Below, piece by piece: positions 34,218-44,530 of a DNA stretch of 64,000 nt. The notes below the pieces were generated by a model that worked only from the letters and a program-made list of their open reading frames with translations, did no database searches and was not told the DNA's origin. This DNA comes from Solibacillus sp. FSL R5-0449. GTDB lineage: Bacteria; Bacillota; Bacilli; Bacillales_A; Planococcaceae. Each line of letters begins with the position of its first letter. The stretch's first letter is position 1. The DNA is taken from assembly GCF_037975215.1 (NCBI RefSeq), contig NZ_CP150239.1, positions 3,014,001 to 3,078,000 of the forward strand, in the 5' to 3' direction. The position numbers and the translations under genes were made by a program.

Positions 34218-37200
34218 TTTAATAATAATCTCTGTTTTACTGTAGCCTTCTTTGAGTTTTTGCACTTGCAAGATGGCAGGCATTGCTGCTTTTAGTTCGG
34301 CTACATGGGAAATGACGCCAATTAAGCGGCCTGTTTGCTGAAGATCGATCAATATATCGATTGCTCTTCTTAACGCCTCTTCATCCAAAGTACCGAAGCC
34401 TTCATCGATAAACATCGTATCGATATGCACGCTTCCTTGAACACTTTGAATAACATCGGCCATTCCTAATGCCAATGAAAGGGAGGCATTGAATTTTTCA
34501 CCGCCGGACAGTGTTTTTACATCCCGCGTTTGCCCTGTATGGCTGTCATATACATCAATGCTGAGTCCGCTTTGCGCATTTCCTTCTTTTCTACCTGTAG
34601 ATTTAAGGAAGTATTGGCCATTTGATAAGACACGCAAACGTTCATTTGCCGCATGTGTCACTTTTTCCAAATAACCAATTTGAACAAAACGCTCAAATGA
34701 AATTTTCGCATCATTTTGACCACGAATTAAATTGTAAACATGTTCGACTTGCATTAGTTTCTCTTTATAGCTTTCGATCTGTTGCGCAGATTGGTCGAGT
34801 TTATCGCGCGTCTCCTTACATTGTTCAACATAGGACTGGATCAATGTCATTTTTGAGTAATGTGCCTCGATCTGCTCATTCAACTCATGAATCTGTTGCT
34901 CACTTGCCGTTAAATCGGCTTGTTCTTTTCCTTCGAGCAAAGGTTCTTCCTCAGCAATTTGAACAGATAATGTGTGGACATTTTGCTTATATGCTTCAAC
35001 CGCATCCTGAATTTGCTGCTGTATATTTAATGGCAGTAATGCATTTTTATACGTTTCCAAATCGAATCCTTCCTGCTGTAATGCGGATTCAAATTCTTTT
35101 TGCGCTAAAAGAGATTCCTGCTGCTTTTCTGTTACAAGATTTTTGGCATGGTGATAGTTCACTTCACAAGATTTCTCATCCAATTGGATTTTTTGCATCG
35201 CTTCAAGGGCATTTTGAATCGCAGCTTTTAACTGGTGATGTTTTTGCTGGTGGTTTGCCAATTCTTGCGTTACTTCATCCAATGTAGAAAACTGTGGCAA
35301 TAATGACTGTTCACTTTGCTCAAGCTTCCCTTTTTCCTGCGCATATTGCTTATCAATATCGATTACGTATTGCTGACCTTTTTCAATACGGCCTTGCAGT
35401 ACTTCTTTACTTTCCAAAAGCTGGGCCATCATTTTCTTTTCAGTGACAAGCTGTGCCTGCTGCTGTTTCTGCTTTGATAATTTCGCTGTCAGTTCTGCTA
35501 AATGCTGTTCATACTCATGTAGTTTTGAAAGCTGGGCATCAAGTAACTGAAGCGCACTTATTTTCTGATCCAATGTTGCCTTTTCAACATCCAGCTTTGA
35601 AGTAACCTGGTAAAAGCTTTGCATCGTTCGGTCGGCCTCTTGACGCAGTTGTGCCAGTGCAGCTTCATCAATGACAACCGCTTCACTGTTATGAATAGCT
35701 GGATGTTCAGTACTTCCACATACAGGACAGGCTTCCCCCTGGTGTAATGATGCTGCTAGAAAGGCTGCATGATTGCTGCGTATTTGCTGCTCCATATTTT
35801 TCAGCTTTTGCTGTGCTTCATCAGCAATTTGGTTCTTACCGGCAAGCTGATTTACTAGAGAATCGACATTCATTTGTATTGCAGCTACTTCTTTAGCCAT
35901 TTCAATTTTTCGTGTTAATACAGCATGTGTTTCATATGTTTCATGGTATGTCACTGTCGCATCTTCCAGCTCATTTATAATGGCTTGCTGCTGTTGTTGT
36001 TTTGCTTTCAAAGACAATGCTTCGTTTTGCAGCTTATCAAATAACTGCTTGGCGTTTTTTTGGTTTTCTGCAAGCTTAGACACATTTTCACGTTGTGTAT
36101 TAATCGACTGATAAATTGGAACAAGCTGTTCGAGCTGTGAAATCGATTTCGTATAGTTGTCCAGCAATGGTTCTTGCTGCTTTTGCTCCTGATAATGATT
36201 TGTCGCCTGCTGAAGTTGTGCCTGTGCACGTTCATAGTCCGTCTTTGCTTTTTGTAAGGTGACTTCCGCTTGTTCAAGCTGTCGTTTTACCTTCTCATAT
36301 TCACGTTCTAACGGTTCGATCTGATTCGCCTTTTTGGCAAGGACAAGCTTCTGTTGTTCTGCTTGTATTTTATCCTTTTGGTGCAATAATTCTTCAAGGC
36401 GCTCTTTCCGTATTAAAAACTTTTCAATCCGTTCATTTAACAATCTTTGTTCATTTAATGTTTTAACTAATTTTTGCAATTCCTTCTTTGAAGCATCATA
36501 TTCCCCTTTTAATGTGGTACACTGATCTTCATAGTATTGCTGTTCTGTCTGCAAAGCACTCTTTACTTGATACAGATTAATGACATCATTGTTCAGCGAA
36601 GAAAACAGTTCCGATTCTCGATGCGGTAGTCGGGACCGGATTTCATGGATTGTATTGTCCTGCTGCATCTTTGCTTGTTCATAATGCTTTTCGGCAATAT
36701 TCTTTTTCTCTTTCAGCAGTTCCACCATTTTCGTGAAGCGTTCCGTTTTGAAAATCTTCCGGAAAATCTCTTCTTTATGCTTAGATTCCGATGTGAGAAG
36801 CTTTTGAAATTCCCCTTGTGGCAGCATGACGATTTGATTGAATTGGGACTGTGTCAGACCGATCAGTTCTTCAACTTTTGATTGAATGAGCTTTACTTGA
36901 AACTTTTCAACAGCGGGTACAATAACCCCATCCGTAATCTCAAAAAACTCGCGCTTTGCACTTGCACCATCATGACCAAATTTCCGCCAAATACGGTAAA
37001 GGCGACCACGCACTTCAAATTCTAGCTCGACTTCCGTATCTACCGATTCATCCGCAAAATCACTGCGTAAAAATAGTGATTTTTCACGATCCTCCCCACT
37101 GCCCGAATCATAAAGTGCAAACGTAATCGCATCAAAAATAGTCGTTTTTCCCGCTCCAGTTGCACCGGAAACAACAAAAATTCCATGTTCATGGAGTTTA

Positions 37201-37268
37201 GTAAAATCAATGATTTCTTTTTGATGATATGGTCCAAATGCTGTCATCGATAATTTGATTGGTTTCAT
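34215..37268 (-). CDS. sbcC: Exonuclease subunit SbcC
   Basis: This SMC-like ATPase forms the SbcCD nuclease that processes hairpins and blocked DNA ends. The 1017-aa chain shows Walker A at the N terminus (GATGAGKTTIFDAITFAL), long coiled coils (residues 180-480 and 530-830 or so), a zinc-hook Cys pair near the middle (ACPVCGSTEHP), and the C-terminal signature KTLSGGEKFNASLSLALG with Walker B (HIDTMFIDEGFGTLDEEALRRA). ATG start is two bases after the sbcD stop codon. Coupled with sbcD. Confidence 0.95.
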   Translation of the reverse strand: MKPIKLSMTAFGPYHQKEIIDFTKLHEHGIFVVSGATGAGKTTIFDAITFALYDSGSGEDREKSLFLRSDFADESVDTEVELEFEVRGRLYRIWRKFGHDGASAKREFFEITDGVIVPAVEKFQVKLIQSKVEELIGLTQSQFNQIVMLPQGEFQKLLTSESKHKEEIFRKIFKTERFTKMVELLKEKKNIAEKHYEQAKMQQDNTIHEIRSRLPHRESELFSSLNNDVINLYQVKSALQTEQQYYEDQCTTLKGEYDASKKELQKLVKTLNEQRLLNERIEKFLIRKERLEELLHQKDKIQAEQQKLVLAKKANQIEPLEREYEKVKRQLEQAEVTLQKAKTDYERAQAQLQQATNHYQEQKQQEPLLDNYTKSISQLEQLVPIYQSINTQRENVSKLAENQKNAKQLFDKLQNEALSLKAKQQQQQAIINELEDATVTYHETYETHAVLTRKIEMAKEVAAIQMNVDSLVNQLAGKNQIADEAQQKLKNMEQQIRSNHAAFLAASLHQGEACPVCGSTEHPAIHNSEAVVIDEAALAQLRQEADRTMQSFYQVTSKLDVEKATLDQKISALQLLDAQLSKLHEYEQHLAELTAKLSKQKQQQAQLVTEKKMMAQLLESKEVLQGRIEKGQQYVIDIDKQYAQEKGKLEQSEQSLLPQFSTLDEVTQELANHQQKHHQLKAAIQNALEAMQKIQLDEKSCEVNYHHAKNLVTEKQQESLLAQKEFESALQQEGFDLETYKNALLPLNIQQQIQDAVEAYKQNVHTLSVQIAEEEPLLEGKEQADLTASEQQIHELNEQIEAHYSKMTLIQSYVEQCKETRDKLDQSAQQIESYKEKLMQVEHVYNLIRGQNDAKISFERFVQIGYLEKVTHAANERLRVLSNGQYFLKSTGRKEGNAQSGLSIDVYDSHTGQTRDVKTLSGGEKFNASLSLALGMADVIQSVQGSVHIDTMFIDEGFGTLDEEALRRAIDILIDLQQTGRLIGVISHVAELKAAMPAILQVQKLKEGYSKTEIIIK

Positions 37269-37270
37269 CG

Positions 37271-38434
37271 TTACAGCACCTCCTGTTTTTCACGTTCATT
37301 TTCGATTAGCTGCTCTAAAACATCTGTATAAATCTCTTTAATTTCATCAGTTAGAGGCTTGCCTGTCATTTCCGTGTAAAATAGTTCAAACAGCTCCGAA
37401 TCATCCATCTGAACCCGGTTCATTGTTGTCGCATGCTGTTCCAGCTGTTCATAAACAACCGTCCGTTCAATATGCAAAGCATTCGGATAAACCGTGCGGA
37501 CAAGTTCGGCAGCACCTTTCACATAATGTTCATCCTGCAGTTTAACAAATACATAGTCCTCGTTTACTTTATGCTGCAATATATCCTCAAGCAGCCCTGT
37601 CACGACACGCATGTCCCGAACTGGTGTAAGTTTTCTTTTTTCGATCTGCACTGTTCCGTCTTCTTTTAAATCAACAATTAAAAATCCTTTATTATGTGTC
37701 ACTTCCGATTCCGAATATTTAAGGGGTGATCCGGAATATTGAATTTTCTCGTTTGCAACAAAATGGGCCTGATGTAAATGTCCTAACGCTGTATAACAAA
37801 ATGGTTCGAATAATGCTGAGCTAATACATTCCGTACCGCCAATTGTCAATTTACGTTCAGAATCACTCGTATTTGGCTCAGGCGTCCCGTCTTTTGTAAT
37901 GAAGGCATGACCGATGATAATATTGCGTTTTGTATCATCCATTGACTGCTGAATCTGTTCAATGATTTTCGCCATTGCCGCTTCATGCGATGTAATGGAT
38001 TGATCATCAAATAAAGCCCGAACAATTGACGGCTCTGAAAAAGGAACTAAATAAAAATGAACTTCCCCATATTCATCATGCATGATGACCGGATCGATAT
38101 TCTGTTCTAAATGTCCGACGATATGTAAACCGCTCGCCTTCATAAATTCACTGCCAAAATTTAAACGTGTAGCGCTATCATGATTTCCAGCGATTGCTAA
38201 AATCGGTGTTTTTTCATCGACTAATATTTCTTTCAATGTTTTATTTAAAAGTTGGATCGCATCTGTCGGTGGTACAGATCGATCATATAAATCCCCGGCA
38301 ATAATGATGACATCCGGCTTTTCTTTTCTAATTTCTTCGATAAACTGTTCAAGCACAAATTGCTGGTCTTTCGTCATTGATACACCTTGTACTATTTTTC
38401 CTAAATGCCAATCTGCTGTGTGGAAAATTTTCAT
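37271..38434 (-). CDS. sbcD: Exonuclease subunit SbcD
   Basis: SbcD is the calcineurin-type nuclease partner of SbcC. The 387-aa sequence shows the metallophosphoesterase motifs in order: HTADWHLGK, GDLYDRSVPP, GNHDSATRLNFG, IIGHAF and YTALGHLHQAH (Mn-binding Asp, Asn, His). The C-terminal region contacts SbcC. ATG follows TAGGAGGCGG. First gene of the sbcDC operon. Confidence 0.95.
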   Translation of the reverse strand: MKIFHTADWHLGKIVQGVSMTKDQQFVLEQFIEEIRKEKPDVIIIAGDLYDRSVPPTDAIQLLNKTLKEILVDEKTPILAIAGNHDSATRLNFGSEFMKASGLHIVGHLEQNIDPVIMHDEYGEVHFYLVPFSEPSIVRALFDDQSITSHEAAMAKIIEQIQQSMDDTKRNIIIGHAFITKDGTPEPNTSDSERKLTIGGTECISSALFEPFCYTALGHLHQAHFVANEKIQYSGSPLKYSESEVTHNKGFLIVDLKEDGTVQIEKRKLTPVRDMRVVTGLLEDILQHKVNEDYVFVKLQDEHYVKGAAELVRTVYPNALHIERTVVYEQLEQHATTMNRVQMDDSELFELFYTEMTGKPLTDEIKEIYTDVLEQLIENEREKQEVL

Positions 38435-38480
38435 GAATACCGCCTCCTATCTTATAACTATAAGTGTACATGAGGGAAAA

Positions 38481-38523
38481 TAAAAAAACCACATCGTGCG
38501 AATATTCGTTCGTACGATGCGGT
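38481..38523 (-). terminator. Terminator of the dipeptide ABC operon
   Basis: Arms ACCACATCGT/ACGATGCGGT with an inner CGAA/TTCG extension and T7 on the minus strand. Confidence 0.88.
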
Positions 38524-38529
38524 CTATTA

Positions 38530-39543
38530 TTACTGCTTTACAGCCATTTTACCAGCTGAAATTTCTTCCATGTAGTGGCATGCCGCTTCATGCATGTCCT
38601 TCATAATAGAAGAAGTACGCAAAGCAGGTTCTTCCGTTCTACACTTATCTGTCGCAAATGGACAGCGTGTATGGAATCGGCAGCCCTGTGGTGGATCGAT
38701 AGGTGACGGTACATCACCTTTTAAAACAATACGATTTTTCACAGCATCCGGATCAGGTACTGGAATTGCTGATAATAATGCTTTCGTATAAGGATGCTGC
38801 GGGTTTTCGAACAGGCTTGTTTTATCTGCAATCTCTACAATTTTCCCTAAGTACATTACAATAATACGATCCGAAATATGTCGTACTACCCCCAGGTCAT
38901 GTGAGATGAATAAATAAGTTAATCCATATTCATTTTGCAGCTCTTCCAGCAAGTTCAGTACTTGTGCCTGAATCGATACGTCCAGTGCCGATACAGCTTC
39001 GTCACAAATAATCAGTTTTGGATCAACCGATAACGCACGGGCAATACCGATACGCTGACGTTGACCACCAGAGAATTCATGCGGGTAACGGTCTGCCTGA
39101 TATGGTCGTAAACCAACCGTTTCAAGCAGTTGTTCAATCCGTGCACGTCGCTGATTTGGCGGTAGTACATTTTGAATATGCATCGCTTCGTTCAACACAC
39201 TTGCAACTGTCTGACGAGGATTGATCGACGCATACGGGTCCTGGAAGATGATTTGCAGATCTTTGCGGAATTTACGCATTTCGCCTTTCGGGATTTTCGT
39301 AATATCCGTTCCCTGAAATACTACGGAACCCTCTGTCGGCTCTTCCAATCGTAAAATTGCACGGCCTGTCGTAGATTTACCACAACCCGATTCCCCTACA
39401 ATACTGACAGTCTCCCCTTCATAAATCGTAAAGGAAATATCATCTACCGCTTTTACGTGGTTGACTGTTCGACCTAAAAATCCTCCCTTAATCGGGAAGT
39501 ACTGTTTTAGTCCCTCAACCTTTAACAGTTCTTTTTTCGCCAT
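38530..39543 (-). CDS. Oligopeptide/dipeptide ABC transporter ATPase (OppF/DppF type)
   Basis: This cytosolic ATPase shows Walker A ([15 protein letters not shown]), signature [15 protein letters not shown], Walker B ([14 protein letters not shown]), H-loop (FISHDLGVV) and the C-terminal oligopeptide domain with four Cys ([19 protein letters not shown], plus AACHYM) that binds iron-sulfur or zinc in some homologues. At 337 aa it has OppF length. ATG follows GGAGGTGAC. It overlaps the upstream ATPase gene by 29 bases. Last gene of the operon. Confidence 0.93.
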   Translation of the reverse strand: MAKKELLKVEGLKQYFPIKGGFLGRTVNHVKAVDDISFTIYEGETVSIVGESGCGKSTTGRAILRLEEPTEGSVVFQGTDITKIPKGEMRKFRKDLQIIFQDPYASINPRQTVASVLNEAMHIQNVLPPNQRRARIEQLLETVGLRPYQADRYPHEFSGGQRQRIGIARALSVDPKLIICDEAVSALDVSIQAQVLNLLEELQNEYGLTYLFISHDLGVVRHISDRIIVMYLGKIVEIADKTSLFENPQHPYTKALLSAIPVPDPDAVKNRIVLKGDVPSPIDPPQGCRFHTRCPFATDKCRTEEPALRTSSIMKDMHEAACHYMEEISAGKMAVKQ

Positions 39544-40552
39544 ATAGCGTCACCTCCGATTCTCCATCCCATTCTTCCGAATACATCCAACAGCGGATTT
39601 GCTCTGAACTGTTATCATCTGTATTCAGTAAATCCGGCTGCTTTTTATGGCAAAGCTCGATTGCAACAGGACAACGTGGAGCAAAACGGCATCCTACCGG
39701 CATTTCATGCGGGCTTGGCACCATTCCTTTAATCGGAATCAGTTTTTCCTGTTCCACATCGTGACGTGGCAAGGAATTAAGTAATCCTAGAGTATATGGG
39801 TGCTTCGGATTTTTGAATAATGAACGGACATCTGAGTATTCTACTACTTGTCCTGCATACATTACTGCCACATAATCACATGTTTCCGCTACTACCCCTA
39901 AATCATGGGTAATCATAATAACAGACATGCCTAAACGATTTTGCAGATCCTTTATCAGTTCTAGAATTTGCGCTTGAATCGTTACGTCCAGTGCTGTTGT
40001 AGGCTCATCCGCAATTAAAATTTCCGGGTCACATGCCAGTGCCATCGCAATCATTACACGTTGACGCATTCCTCCTGAAAGTTCGTGCGGGTATTGCTTC
40101 ACACGTTTTTCGGGTGATGGAATACCTACAAGCTTCAGCATCTCTACGGATTGCTGCATCGCTGCTTTTTTGTCCAATTTTTTATGGATACGGATTGTTT
40201 CACTAATCTGTTGGCCTACTGTATAAACCGGGTTTAACGATGTCATCGGCTCTTGGAAAATCATAGAAATCTGGTTTCCTCGAATATCACGCATCGCTTT
40301 TTCCGAAAGCTTCAGCAAGTCCTTCCCTTTAAAAAGAACTTCGCCTCCTTTCGTTTTACCGTTCGATGCAAGTAAGCGCAGGATCGATAGTGATGTGATA
40401 CTTTTACCAGAACCTGATTCCCCTACAATCCCGATTGTTTTACCTTTCGGAACAGTAAAGCTTACACCATCAACAGCACGTACTTCTCCAGCATCTGTGC
40501 CGAACGATGTTTGTAAATTATTTACGACTAAAATGTTTTCCGTTTCATTCAT
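39515..40552 (-). CDS. Oligopeptide/dipeptide ABC transporter ATPase (OppD/DppD type)
   Basis: Paired with the OppF-type subunit. It shows Walker A ([15 protein letters not shown]), signature [15 protein letters not shown], Walker B ([14 protein letters not shown]), H-loop (MITHDLGVV) and the peptide-family C-terminal cysteines ([14 protein letters not shown], later CWMYSEE). ATG 40552 is chosen because GAGGTG lies six bases before; the GTG at 40561 belongs to that site. Downstream overlap with oppF suggests coupled translation. Confidence 0.93.
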   Translation of the reverse strand: MNETENILVVNNLQTSFGTDAGEVRAVDGVSFTVPKGKTIGIVGESGSGKSITSLSILRLLASNGKTKGGEVLFKGKDLLKLSEKAMRDIRGNQISMIFQEPMTSLNPVYTVGQQISETIRIHKKLDKKAAMQQSVEMLKLVGIPSPEKRVKQYPHELSGGMRQRVMIAMALACDPEILIADEPTTALDVTIQAQILELIKDLQNRLGMSVIMITHDLGVVAETCDYVAVMYAGQVVEYSDVRSLFKNPKHPYTLGLLNSLPRHDVEQEKLIPIKGMVPSPHEMPVGCRFAPRCPVAIELCHKKQPDLLNTDDNSSEQIRCWMYSEEWDGESEVTLYGEKRTVKG

Positions 40553-40573
40553 TTGCCACACCTCTTTTCATGT

Positions 40574-41527
40574 TTAGTTCAAGTCAATTCGTTTATTTAA
40601 GAACTTGTAAGAAATATCAACAAGCAGGTTTACAATTACGAATAACAGTGAAATTACAAGTACAGTTCCTTGAACAATCGGGAAATCCCTTTGCCTGATG
40701 GCATCAATTGTCAGACGTCCCATACCATTGATCGCAAAAATTGTCTCAGTTAATACTGCACCGCCTAAGAAGCCACCAAACTCCAGACCAATAACTGTTA
40801 CAACAGGAATTAGCGCATTTTTCAATGCATGGCGATAAATAACGATACGCTCCGATACACCTTTTGCACGCGCAGTACGGATATAGTCCTGACCGATTAC
40901 TTCAAGCATTGACGAACGTGTCATACGAGCAATGATCGCTGCCCCTCCTGTACCTAGTGTTATGACAGGTAAAATAATTTGGCGCCATGAATCTCCCCAT
41001 CCGGATGGGCGCATTTTTAGAAATTCCGGCAAGTCCAAACCGAATGGCAGATTTCCTAATGCAAACCATTGGATCAGCAGTAAACCTAACCAGAAGTTCG
41101 GCATTGATAGACCGAAAAGTGCGACGATCATAATCGATACATCAGTAAGCGTATAATGACGGACTGCCGAAATGATGCCGGCAATTAAACCGATAAATAC
41201 AGCAACAATTGTTGCATATACAGACACTTCTACTGTAATCCAAAACCTTGCCTGTATCTCATCCATTACCGGGCGTCCGCTGCGAATAGAGTTTCCTAAA
41301 TCACCTTGCAGGGCATTCCCTAAAAATCGGCCGTACTGCACATATGGCGGATCATTCAGACCCAGCTTTTCACGTAAATTTTCTACCGTTTGTTCAGATG
41401 CACCTTCCCCTGCCATTACTTGTGCAGGATCTCCAGGAATTAGGAACATCAATGAAAATACTAAAATGGAAACCCCAAGCAATACGGGAATCGTTTGTAA
41501 TAAACGACGAATAATATATTTAGTCAT
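40574..41527 (-). CDS. Oligopeptide/dipeptide ABC transporter permease (DppB type)
   Basis: This 317-aa membrane protein has six helices and the N-terminal pattern of the OppB/DppB family (MTKYIIRRLLQTIPVLLGVS). The EAA loop is visible (EVIGQDYIRTARAKGVSERIV). It forms the pore with the second permease. ATG follows AGGAGGTGG. Second gene of the operon. Confidence 0.94.
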   Translation of the reverse strand: MTKYIIRRLLQTIPVLLGVSILVFSLMFLIPGDPAQVMAGEGASEQTVENLREKLGLNDPPYVQYGRFLGNALQGDLGNSIRSGRPVMDEIQARFWITVEVSVYATIVAVFIGLIAGIISAVRHYTLTDVSIMIVALFGLSMPNFWLGLLLIQWFALGNLPFGLDLPEFLKMRPSGWGDSWRQIILPVITLGTGGAAIIARMTRSSMLEVIGQDYIRTARAKGVSERIVIYRHALKNALIPVVTVIGLEFGGFLGGAVLTETIFAINGMGRLTIDAIRQRDFPIVQGTVLVISLLFVIVNLLVDISYKFLNKRIDLN

Positions 41528-41542
41528 TTACTGTTCCACCTC

Positions 41543-42439
41543 CTATTGTTTCATCTTCGGATCAAGTGCATCACGTAACCCGTCACCAAAAATGTTAAAT
41601 GCCAATACTACGATAACAATCATCATTCCAGGAATTAATACCATATGTCCCGCATTGTGCATAAACGCACGACCATCACTTAACATTGCTCCCCATTCCG
41701 CTGCTGGCGGCTGTGCGCCTAAACCTAGGAATGCTAAACCGGAAGCTGTCAGGATCGCTGTTGCAATACGCATCGTTGCTTGTACGATAATCGGTGACAT
41801 AATATTCGGTAAAATATGCTTAAAGATTATACGAATATCTGATGCACCGAGTGCTTTAACTGCATCTATGTATTCGAGTTTTTTCACTTGTAATGTTGAC
41901 CCTCGGACAATACGGGCAAATGCTGGTATCGAGAATATCCCTACCGCAATAATTACGTTGATTAAGCTACCGCCTAATACTGATACAATCGCAAGTGCTA
42001 GTAAAATACCAGGGAATGCTAGCAAAATATCCATAAGACGCATCGTAATTGTATCAATTGCCCCTCCATAGTACCCGGCTACAATTCCTATTACGACTCC
42101 GATAATTCCACCAATAAATACGGATAAAAATCCAACAGTCAACGTAAGCTTTGTTCCGTTAACAATACGGGAAAAAATGTCTCGCCCAAAGTTATCCGTA
42201 CCGAACCAATGCTCCTTTGAAGGTGGTTGTAATTTGTTTAAAATATTTTGAGCATTTGGATCTGTCTTTACTAAAAATGGTCCAAATATCCCTACTAAAA
42301 TGATAAAAAGAATGATCAATCCACCGACTACTGCCGCTTTATTCTTTAATAAACGCTTCATAAACGTTTTAAAAGCTTCTGCCCGGGGATTGCTTTTTCT
42401 CACAGTAGAAGGATTTTGCTCTGTTTGTGTTGTACTCAA
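41543..42439 (-). CDS. Oligopeptide/dipeptide ABC transporter permease (DppC type)
   Basis: This 298-aa DppC/OppC-type permease has the typical cytosolic N terminus, helix 1 (AAVVGGLIILFIILVGIFG), the HWFGTDNFGRDIFSR motif and the EAA loop (KKLEYIDAVKALGASDIRI). TTG start follows AAAGGGTGA. First gene of the permease-ATPase operon and divergent from the binding-protein gene; CodY-like boxes lie in the shared region. The order C-B-D-F differs from the usual A-B-C-D-F. Confidence 0.94.
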   Translation of the reverse strand: MSTTQTEQNPSTVRKSNPRAEAFKTFMKRLLKNKAAVVGGLIILFIILVGIFGPFLVKTDPNAQNILNKLQPPSKEHWFGTDNFGRDIFSRIVNGTKLTLTVGFLSVFIGGIIGVVIGIVAGYYGGAIDTITMRLMDILLAFPGILLALAIVSVLGGSLINVIIAVGIFSIPAFARIVRGSTLQVKKLEYIDAVKALGASDIRIIFKHILPNIMSPIIVQATMRIATAILTASGLAFLGLGAQPPAAEWGAMLSDGRAFMHNAGHMVLIPGMMIVIVVLAFNIFGDGLRDALDPKMKQ

Positions 42440-42549
42440 TATAATTCACCCTTTCAAAATTTATTTTCCTTCTTACAACAATATTAAATTTGTATAAGCA
42501 TTAGTATATAGAGTGAAATCTGAACATTTCAACATAATATTTTTTTACT

Positions 42550-42676
42550 AAAATTCAGAATATTTTAATATTTTTATATTTTTTAGTACAAAAGTTATAC
42601 TCACATAATATACTTTTATTTGGAAATAAAACTAAAAACTTGATTTCGTTATATTTTTATCATTTTTCTGAATTTA
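42550..42676. promoter_or_regulatory. Two CodY-like boxes between the peptide permease operon and binding-protein gene
   Basis: AAAATTCAGAATATT (42550-42564) matches AATTTTCWGAAAATT at 12 of 15, and ATTTTTCTGAATTTA (42662-42676) at 11 of 15. Both lie in the 395-bp AT-rich divergent region 42440-42834, which holds no gene. Confidence 0.45.
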
Positions 42677-42834
42677 ATAACATTATAATAAGATACTATA
42701 AAATACATAATTTTTCTACTTAAAAAAGTTTTTTTCTTTTTTGTATTTGATGCTTTGTAATCATGTGCTATTCTATTAACAGAAATTACATTTTTGTAAT
42801 ATTCTAAAATCAATTAATTGGGGGGACTTCCAAC

Positions 42835-44478
42835 ATGTCATTTTCTAAAAAGTCGCTATGGATGCTGCTTCTTACATTTACACTTGCACTTGTGCTAGCT
42901 GCATGTGCCGGCGGAGATGATTCAGAAGACACATCATCAGATAGCGGAGATACTGGAACTGAAACAAATTCTGACTCTGGTACTACAGAGGAGGCTGCGG
43001 CTGGCGGCGACTTAATTATCGCCGAGTTATCTGATGCAAGCTCATTGGATCCACATGGTTCAAATGACGTACCATCATCCAACATCCAATCAAACCTTTA
43101 TGAAACATTAGTAAACCGTGATGCAGACGGGGAATTAGTACCTGGTCTTGCAGAATCTTGGACTCAAGTAGACGATGTAACTTGGGAATTCAAACTTAAA
43201 CAAGGTGTTACTTTCCATGACGGTGAAGAATTTAATGCAGAAGCAGTAAAAGCATCATTCGACCGTTTATTAGACCCAGAAGTTGCATCTCCACGAGCTT
43301 TCTTATTTGAGATGGTAACAGAAGTTAAAGTAGTAGATGAATCTACTGTTCAATTTATAACTGAATACCCGTTCTCACCATTACTTGCTCACTTAACGCA
43401 TAATGGTGGTAGTATTATTTCACCAAAATCAATTGAAGAAGATTACGCTGCAATGGAAGCTGATTCATCAGTTAAAGCTGGTTCTGTAATCGGAACAAAC
43501 CCTGTCGGTACTGGTCCATTCAAATTTGAGAGCTGGACTCCAGGTACTGAAATTAAATTAGTTAAGTTCGAAGAATATGCTGGCACTCCAGCACACATTG
43601 ATTCTGTAACATTCAAAGTAGTACCAGAAAGTGCTACTCGTGTTGCGGAATTACAATCAGGTTATGCACACATTATCGGTGCAGTTGAGCCTGGTCAAGT
43701 AGCAAATGTTAATAGTTTTGACGGCGCTTCTGTATTGGAAACTGCTTCTTCATCTTTAACATACCTTGGTTTCAATACTGAAAAAGAACCTTTCAACGAT
43801 CCAAAAGTACGTCAGGCAATTTCTAAAGCAATCGACCGCCCGACTTTAATCGAAGGTATTTATGAAGGCTACGGTATTCCTGCGATTTCACCATTAGCTC
43901 CTGGTATTTTCGGATACACAGAAGATGTGACTTCTATGGCTTACAACATGGATGAAGCGAAAGCATTACTTGCAGAAGCAGGCTATGCGGACGGCTTCGA
44001 AACAACAATTTGGACGAATGATAATCCAGCTCGTCAACAAGTTGCCATTGTTTTACAAGAAAACTTGAAAAAATTAAACATTCAAGCTGAAATCGAAGTA
44101 ATGGAGTTCGGTTCATACTTGGAAAAAACTGCTGCTGGTGAGCACGATATGTTCATCTTAGGCTGGTCTAACCCAACTGGTGATGCGGACTACGGTCTAT
44201 ATGCATTATTCCACTCTTCACAACATGGTGACCCAGGTAACCGTTCATTCTACACAAGCGAAAAAGTAGATGAATTATTAGAAAATGGTCGTCGTGAAGC
44301 AGATCCAACTGCACGTGAAGCAATCTACAAAGAAGCTTTACAACTTATCTCAGACGAGTCGCCAATGGCATTCGTATTACACCCATATACTTTAACTGGT
44401 GTATCTGATCAAGTTTCTGGCTTCAACGTTGGTACTGACAGCATCTATCAATTACGTGACGTTAAAATTAGCGAGTAA
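42835..44478 (+). CDS. Peptide ABC transporter substrate-binding lipoprotein
   Basis: A lipoprotein signal ends at the lipobox LVLAACAGG (Cys about residue 23), followed by an acidic Ser/Thr-rich linker. The mature protein is a 547-aa family-5 solute-binding protein (SSLDPHGSNDVPSSN, LAESWTQVDDVTWEFKLKQG, YPFSPLLAHL, PVGTGPFKFESW). It delivers peptides to the divergently encoded permeases. The ATG follows GGGGGG by nine bases. Codon use is skewed to highly expressed forms, as expected for a binding protein. Shares a terminator with the convergent esterase. Confidence 0.93.
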   Translation: MSFSKKSLWMLLLTFTLALVLAACAGGDDSEDTSSDSGDTGTETNSDSGTTEEAAAGGDLIIAELSDASSLDPHGSNDVPSSNIQSNLYETLVNRDADGELVPGLAESWTQVDDVTWEFKLKQGVTFHDGEEFNAEAVKASFDRLLDPEVASPRAFLFEMVTEVKVVDESTVQFITEYPFSPLLAHLTHNGGSIISPKSIEEDYAAMEADSSVKAGSVIGTNPVGTGPFKFESWTPGTEIKLVKFEEYAGTPAHIDSVTFKVVPESATRVAELQSGYAHIIGAVEPGQVANVNSFDGASVLETASSSLTYLGFNTEKEPFNDPKVRQAISKAIDRPTLIEGIYEGYGIPAISPLAPGIFGYTEDVTSMAYNMDEAKALLAEAGYADGFETTIWTNDNPARQQVAIVLQENLKKLNIQAEIEVMEFGSYLEKTAAGEHDMFILGWSNPTGDADYGLYALFHSSQHGDPGNRSFYTSEKVDELLENGRREADPTAREAIYKEALQLISDESPMAFVLHPYTLTGVSDQVSGFNVGTDSIYQLRDVKISE

Positions 44479-44486
44479 TTGAACAT

Positions 44487-44530
44487 AAAAAAGCATTCCT
44501 TCAAGAAATTCTTGATGGAATGCTTTTTTT
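44487..44530. terminator. Bidirectional terminator between binding protein and esterase
   Basis: Arms AAAAAAGCATTCC/GGAATGCTTTTTT with an inner paired TCAAG/CTTGA; both strands are T-rich after the stem. Confidence 0.92.

Noticed and set aside
34622-35287. 221-codon plus-strand frame within sbcC
   Set aside because: No ribosome site or recognisable domain; His/Phe/Leu composition results from the coiled-coil codons of sbcC.
41172-42071. 299-codon plus-strand open frame across the DppC/DppB permeases
   Set aside because: The translation is rich in Ile/Pro/Ser and Arg without domain features and the opposite-strand permease genes are unmistakable. It is an antisense shadow.
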